Position numbers and translations under genes: made by a program
From: Clostridiales bacterium
GTDB taxonomy: Bacteria > Bacillota > Clostridia > Oscillospirales > Oscillospiraceae
Assembly (NCBI GenBank): GCA_022770345.1
Contig: JALEII010000082.1
Span: 1-48,849 of the forward strand
Direction: 5' to 3'
Length of the DNA stretch: 48,849 nucleotides
The notes under the pieces: generated by a model
The model's input: the letters and a program-made list of their open reading frames with translations, nothing else
Told to the model about the DNA's origin: nothing
The model's database searches: none
In this document: positions 45,622 to 48,849 of the stretch, one piece after another
How positions within the stretch are numbered: the stretch's first letter is position 1
Layout of the letters: each line of letters starts with the position of its first letter

Positions 45622-47042
45622 TGCTAGTTGAAACCAAAGCGAGAATCGGCGTGTTTGCCATTGCCTTAGGAGCATATCTCCCCCAGTTCCCGGAGTTGGT
45701 GCCGGAATTTGAAGGCCAGTATGCGGACTTCAAGAAGCGCATCCCGGATTCCGTGGAACTGATCGACGGCGGCCTGGTCACCACCAAAGAGCAGTCCGCC
45801 GCCGCCGGGGACAAGTTCCGGGCGGCGGATGTGGATTTGGTCATCATGCAGCTTCTGACCTACGCCACATCCTACAATATGCTCCCCGCTGTCCGGGACC
45901 TGGATGTGCCGGTGGTGCTTGTCAATCTGCAAAAAAAGAAAGCCCCGGACTACGCCAACACGGACACTCCCACTTGGTTGGGCACTTTGTACGCCTGCGG
46001 CGCTGTGGGTGAGATGGTCGCCGATTTGGAACGGGCCGGAAAGCGTCACGCCGTCATTACCGGTGTGGTGGAGGGCGGCGACGATGCTGCACAGGCGGAG
46101 ATTGAGGACTGGTGTAAAGCCGCTCAGGTGCGCCGCCGGTTCCGGGACACGAACCTGGCCCAGATCGGCCGCCCCTATCCCGGCATGATGGACCTGTATA
46201 TCGACGAAACGAACCTGTATCACCGGATGTGGCTGTACACCAAGCAGTTCGACTGGGAAAAGATGTGGGCCATTGCCGACAACATCACGGACGAGACTGC
46301 CATTCGTGCCAAAGCAGAGGACATTCTGAACACCTTCGACATCGAGGGCGGCGCTACCGTGGAGACCGTCTGGGATATGGCAAAATATGTGGTCGCCTTT
46401 GAGCAGTGGGTGAAGGACGAGCAGATCGCCTTTGTGGCTTCCCACTATGACGGCTTCGCCCAGGGCATTGCAGGCAAGCTGGACTCCATGCTGATTCCTG
46501 CTTTCTCCATGCTCATCAAGCAGGGGACTGCCTGCGCCGTGGAGGGCGACATCAAGGTCGCCATGGCTATGAGCATCCTCAAGACCATTTCCGGCACCGG
46601 CCAGCTCTCCGAAATGTACTCCATTGATTTCGACGAAGATATTTGCATCATCGGCCACTCCGGCTCCGGCGACGCCGATATTTCCCAGGCCCGGAAGCCC
46701 ACCATGAAGATCGTCCCCGTGTTCCACGGCAAGACCGGCGGTGGGTATCTGACCCAGTTCTATCCGCCTGTTGGCCCCGTGACCTATCTGGGCATTACCC
46801 AGGACAAGGACGGCCATTTCAAGTTCGTGGTGGCCGAGGGCGTCAACGAGGAAGGGCCCATCTTCACCTTTGGCGATACCAATATGCGTACCCGCTTCAC
46901 CTGCGGCGCCCGGGAATTCGTCAACAAATGGAGCGAGGCAGGCCCCACCCATCACATGGCGGCTGCCGTGGGCCGTCACATTGACACCATTTTGAAGGTC
47001 GCGAAAATTTTCAATGTTCCTGTAGACGTTATCACCCGGTAA
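45621..47042 (+). CDS. L-fucose/L-arabinose isomerase-family protein, probable rhamnose-pathway isomerase
   Basis: Lies between rhaB and rhaD; LVIMQLLTYATSYNMLPAVRDLDVPVVLVN, CIIGHSGSGDADISQ, GPTHHMAAAVGRH; no RhaA-like ORF in window. Confidence 0.75.
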   Translation: MLVETKARIGVFAIALGAYLPQFPELVPEFEGQYADFKKRIPDSVELIDGGLVTTKEQSAAAGDKFRAADVDLVIMQLLTYATSYNMLPAVRDLDVPVVLVNLQKKKAPDYANTDTPTWLGTLYACGAVGEMVADLERAGKRHAVITGVVEGGDDAAQAEIEDWCKAAQVRRRFRDTNLAQIGRPYPGMMDLYIDETNLYHRMWLYTKQFDWEKMWAIADNITDETAIRAKAEDILNTFDIEGGATVETVWDMAKYVVAFEQWVKDEQIAFVASHYDGFAQGIAGKLDSMLIPAFSMLIKQGTACAVEGDIKVAMAMSILKTISGTGQLSEMYSIDFDEDICIIGHSGSGDADISQARKPTMKIVPVFHGKTGGGYLTQFYPPVGPVTYLGITQDKDGHFKFVVAEGVNEEGPIFTFGDTNMRTRFTCGAREFVNKWSEAGPTHHMAAAVGRHIDTILKVAKIFNVPVDVITR

Positions 47043-47055
47043 AGGAGAAAAGACA

Positions 47056-47868
47056 ATGAAAGACATTTTGACTGCTTCCTGGATGGTGGAGATGATCCGC
47101 ACCACCACCAATATGTATAACCACGGTTGGGACGAGCGGAACGGCGGCAACGTGAGCCTGCTGCTCAGCGAGACGGAAGTTGCTGACTATGTAGACACCA
47201 ACAAGGTCCTGCGGGAGATTCCCACGGGCTTTGCCTGCCCGGAGCTGGACGGAAAGTATTTTCTGGTCACCGGCACCGGCAAGTATTTCAAGAACGTCCA
47301 GTATGCTCCGGATGTGAACCTGGGCCTGGTGCGGCTGACGAACGGCGGCGAGACTGCCCAACTGCTCTGGGGCTTCACGGACGGCGGCAAATTTACCTCC
47401 GAATTCCCGGCCCACATGATGAGCCATGCGGCACGGCTGAAGGTGGACCCGGAGAATCATGTGGTTATGCACTGCCATCCGGCGAACCTGCTGGCCATGA
47501 CCTACGTCCACGATCTGGACGAGAAGGCATTTACCCGGACCTTGTGGCAGATGTGCACCGAGTGCATCGTGGTGTTCCCGGACGGTGTGAACGTGCTGCC
47601 TTGGATGCTATGCGGCACCAATGAGATCGGTCTGGCCACGGCTGAGAAGATGCAGACTGCCCGTCTCGTTGTTTGGGCCCAGCACGGCATTTACGGCGCT
47701 GGCAAGGACCTGGACGAGACCTTCGGCCTGATTGAAACTGCCGAGAAGGCTGCCGAAATATACATGAAAATTGCCCACCTGCCCCTGGTGAACACCATTA
47801 CCGATGAGCAGATGCACCTGCTGGAAAAGCGCTTCGGTGTGAAGGCAAGAGAAGGCTACCTGATGTAA
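47056..47868 (+). CDS. rhaD: Rhamnulose-1-phosphate aldolase
   Basis: Class II aldolase: WDERNGGNVSLL, FLVTGTGKYFKNV, VMHCHPANLLAMTY, VVWAQHGIYGAGKDLDETFGLIETAEKAAEIY. Confidence 0.94.
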   Translation: MKDILTASWMVEMIRTTTNMYNHGWDERNGGNVSLLLSETEVADYVDTNKVLREIPTGFACPELDGKYFLVTGTGKYFKNVQYAPDVNLGLVRLTNGGETAQLLWGFTDGGKFTSEFPAHMMSHAARLKVDPENHVVMHCHPANLLAMTYVHDLDEKAFTRTLWQMCTECIVVFPDGVNVLPWMLCGTNEIGLATAEKMQTARLVVWAQHGIYGAGKDLDETFGLIETAEKAAEIYMKIAHLPLVNTITDEQMHLLEKRFGVKAREGYLM

Positions 47869-47883
47869 GAAAATCGCAAAAAC

Positions 47884-47914
47884 GGCCCCCGGTGGTTTCC
47901 TACCGGGGGCCTTG
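47884..47914 (+). terminator. Terminator after rhaD
   Basis: GGCCCCCGGT-ggtttcct-ACCGGGGGCC. Confidence 0.65.
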
Positions 47915-47950
47915 CAGATTGTTTTGCTGAAAGGTTTTGCTCGGAAGCCC

Positions 47951-48613
47951 TTACACCTTCAAAACAAAATGGCTTTTGTGATAATCCAGCAGACCGTCCT
48001 TTTTCATTTTCCCCAGTTCCAGGGACAGACCGCTGCGTTCCACGCACAGGTAATCCGCCAGCTGCTGCCGGGAAAAGGGAATGTCCAGTTCGTAGGTCCC
48101 CAGTCGCTGGGCCTCGGCGGACAGGTAGGACATGATTTTCGACCGGGTGCTGCGCTGGCCCACATGGGTGAGTTTTTCGCTGAACTGCAGGTTTTTCACG
48201 GCCAGTTCCCCCAGAAGGTTGCGGATCATGTGGCTATGGCACGAGCAGGCGGAGGGACACACGGTCAGAATGCGCTCTACGTTCAGGAATAGCACGGTGA
48301 TTGGCGTATCGGCGACAACACTTACGTTCAGACGGGAACCGGGGGCGCAGGCGTAAGCTGCGGCAAAAGTCTGTCCCGGTCCCGCTTTGGAGAGAATGTT
48401 GCGGTTTCCCCAAATGTCCTCTTGAATAACGAGGACTGTCCCCAACAGTACAAGGCCGATGGACGCGGCTGTGTCCCCGGCTTGCAGCACAAATGCTTCC
48501 TTGGGGAAGCTTTTTTTCTCGGCTTTCAGGCAGGCGAGCATGGCTGTCAACTCGGTATCTGAGACGCCAGAGAAAAGCGGTGCGGAGCGGATAATGTGTA
48601 AAAAATCTTTCAT
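47951..48613 (-). CDS. Crp/Fnr-family transcriptional regulator
   Basis: Cyclic-nucleotide-binding-like N-term; RSKIMSYLSAEAQRL...PFSRQQLADYLCVERSGLSLELGKMKKDGLLDY; Cys-rich CPSACSCHSH. Confidence 0.9.
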   Translation of the reverse strand: MKDFLHIIRSAPLFSGVSDTELTAMLACLKAEKKSFPKEAFVLQAGDTAASIGLVLLGTVLVIQEDIWGNRNILSKAGPGQTFAAAYACAPGSRLNVSVVADTPITVLFLNVERILTVCPSACSCHSHMIRNLLGELAVKNLQFSEKLTHVGQRSTRSKIMSYLSAEAQRLGTYELDIPFSRQQLADYLCVERSGLSLELGKMKKDGLLDYHKSHFVLKV

Positions 48614-48655
48614 AAGGTTCCCTTTTGCTGAATAATATACTGAATTGTTAACTTT

Positions 48656-48684
48656 ATTATAGTATAATCAGGCCATAAAAGCAA
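48656..48684 (-). promoter_or_regulatory. Promoter of the Crp-family gene
   Basis: Minus strand TTGCTT-N17-TATAAT. Confidence 0.65.
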
Positions 48685-48697
48685 GAAGGAATTGCAA

Positions 48698-48849
48698 ATG
48701 GAACGAAAAATGGTTTGCTTTCAGCTTGAGTATCAAAATGCTCAAAGCCGGGTGTGGTCCGCATCAGCAATTCCAGTGCTTGCAGATTACCGGCTGTCGT
48801 GCGTTTCATGCTTAAAAACTTCTTTCCTTCGCCGAATCGCCTGTTGATA
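48698..48849 (+). CDS. Possible ORF running off the window edge
   Basis: MERKMVCFQLEYQNAQSRVWSASAIPVLADYRLSCVSCLKTSFLRRIALLI..., SD AAGGA; family unknown. Confidence 0.3.

Noticed and set aside
44317-47150. 452-aa and 494-aa minus-strand ORFs
   Set aside because: Antisense shadows of rhaB and the isomerase gene, both well supported on the plus strand.

Overview
This 48.8-kb window is gene-dense, high-GC chromosome from a spore-forming Clostridia-type Firmicute (probably Oscillospirales/Ruminococcaceae-like, judged from Spo0A, SpoVAD/AE, AddAB, GNAT/phosphatase and codon style; inferred by reading, no search was run). Housekeeping genes: galT, ychF, lrgAB, addB-addA, mutY, an rsmF-type methyltransferase, murA, cysE, pepF, an M18 aminopeptidase and tRNAs. 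Accessory blocks: a canonical Spo0A plus a divergent Spo0A-like paralogue; a spoVAD-spoVAE cluster; a maltodextrin-type ABC importer with a LacI regulator and malQ; a distant MsmK/UgpC-type ATPase with a long structured leader; and an AraC-rhaB-isomerase-rhaD operon. Several signals are absent from the ORF track: a perfect 14-bp inverted repeat whose right arm is the rhaB Shine-Dalgarno; a 39-aa holin-like-toxin-type microprotein with a structured 5' leader, lying antisense to the predicted 3'UTR of a rhodanese gene; a 30-aa Q/N-rich peptide beside spoVAE; three CATACTA (forespore sigma-G-like) -10 elements; and 0A-box-like sites between spo0A and pepF. The first ~1 kb after a partial tRNA holds decayed ORF fragments. 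I found no CRISPR array, rRNA or intact mobile element.
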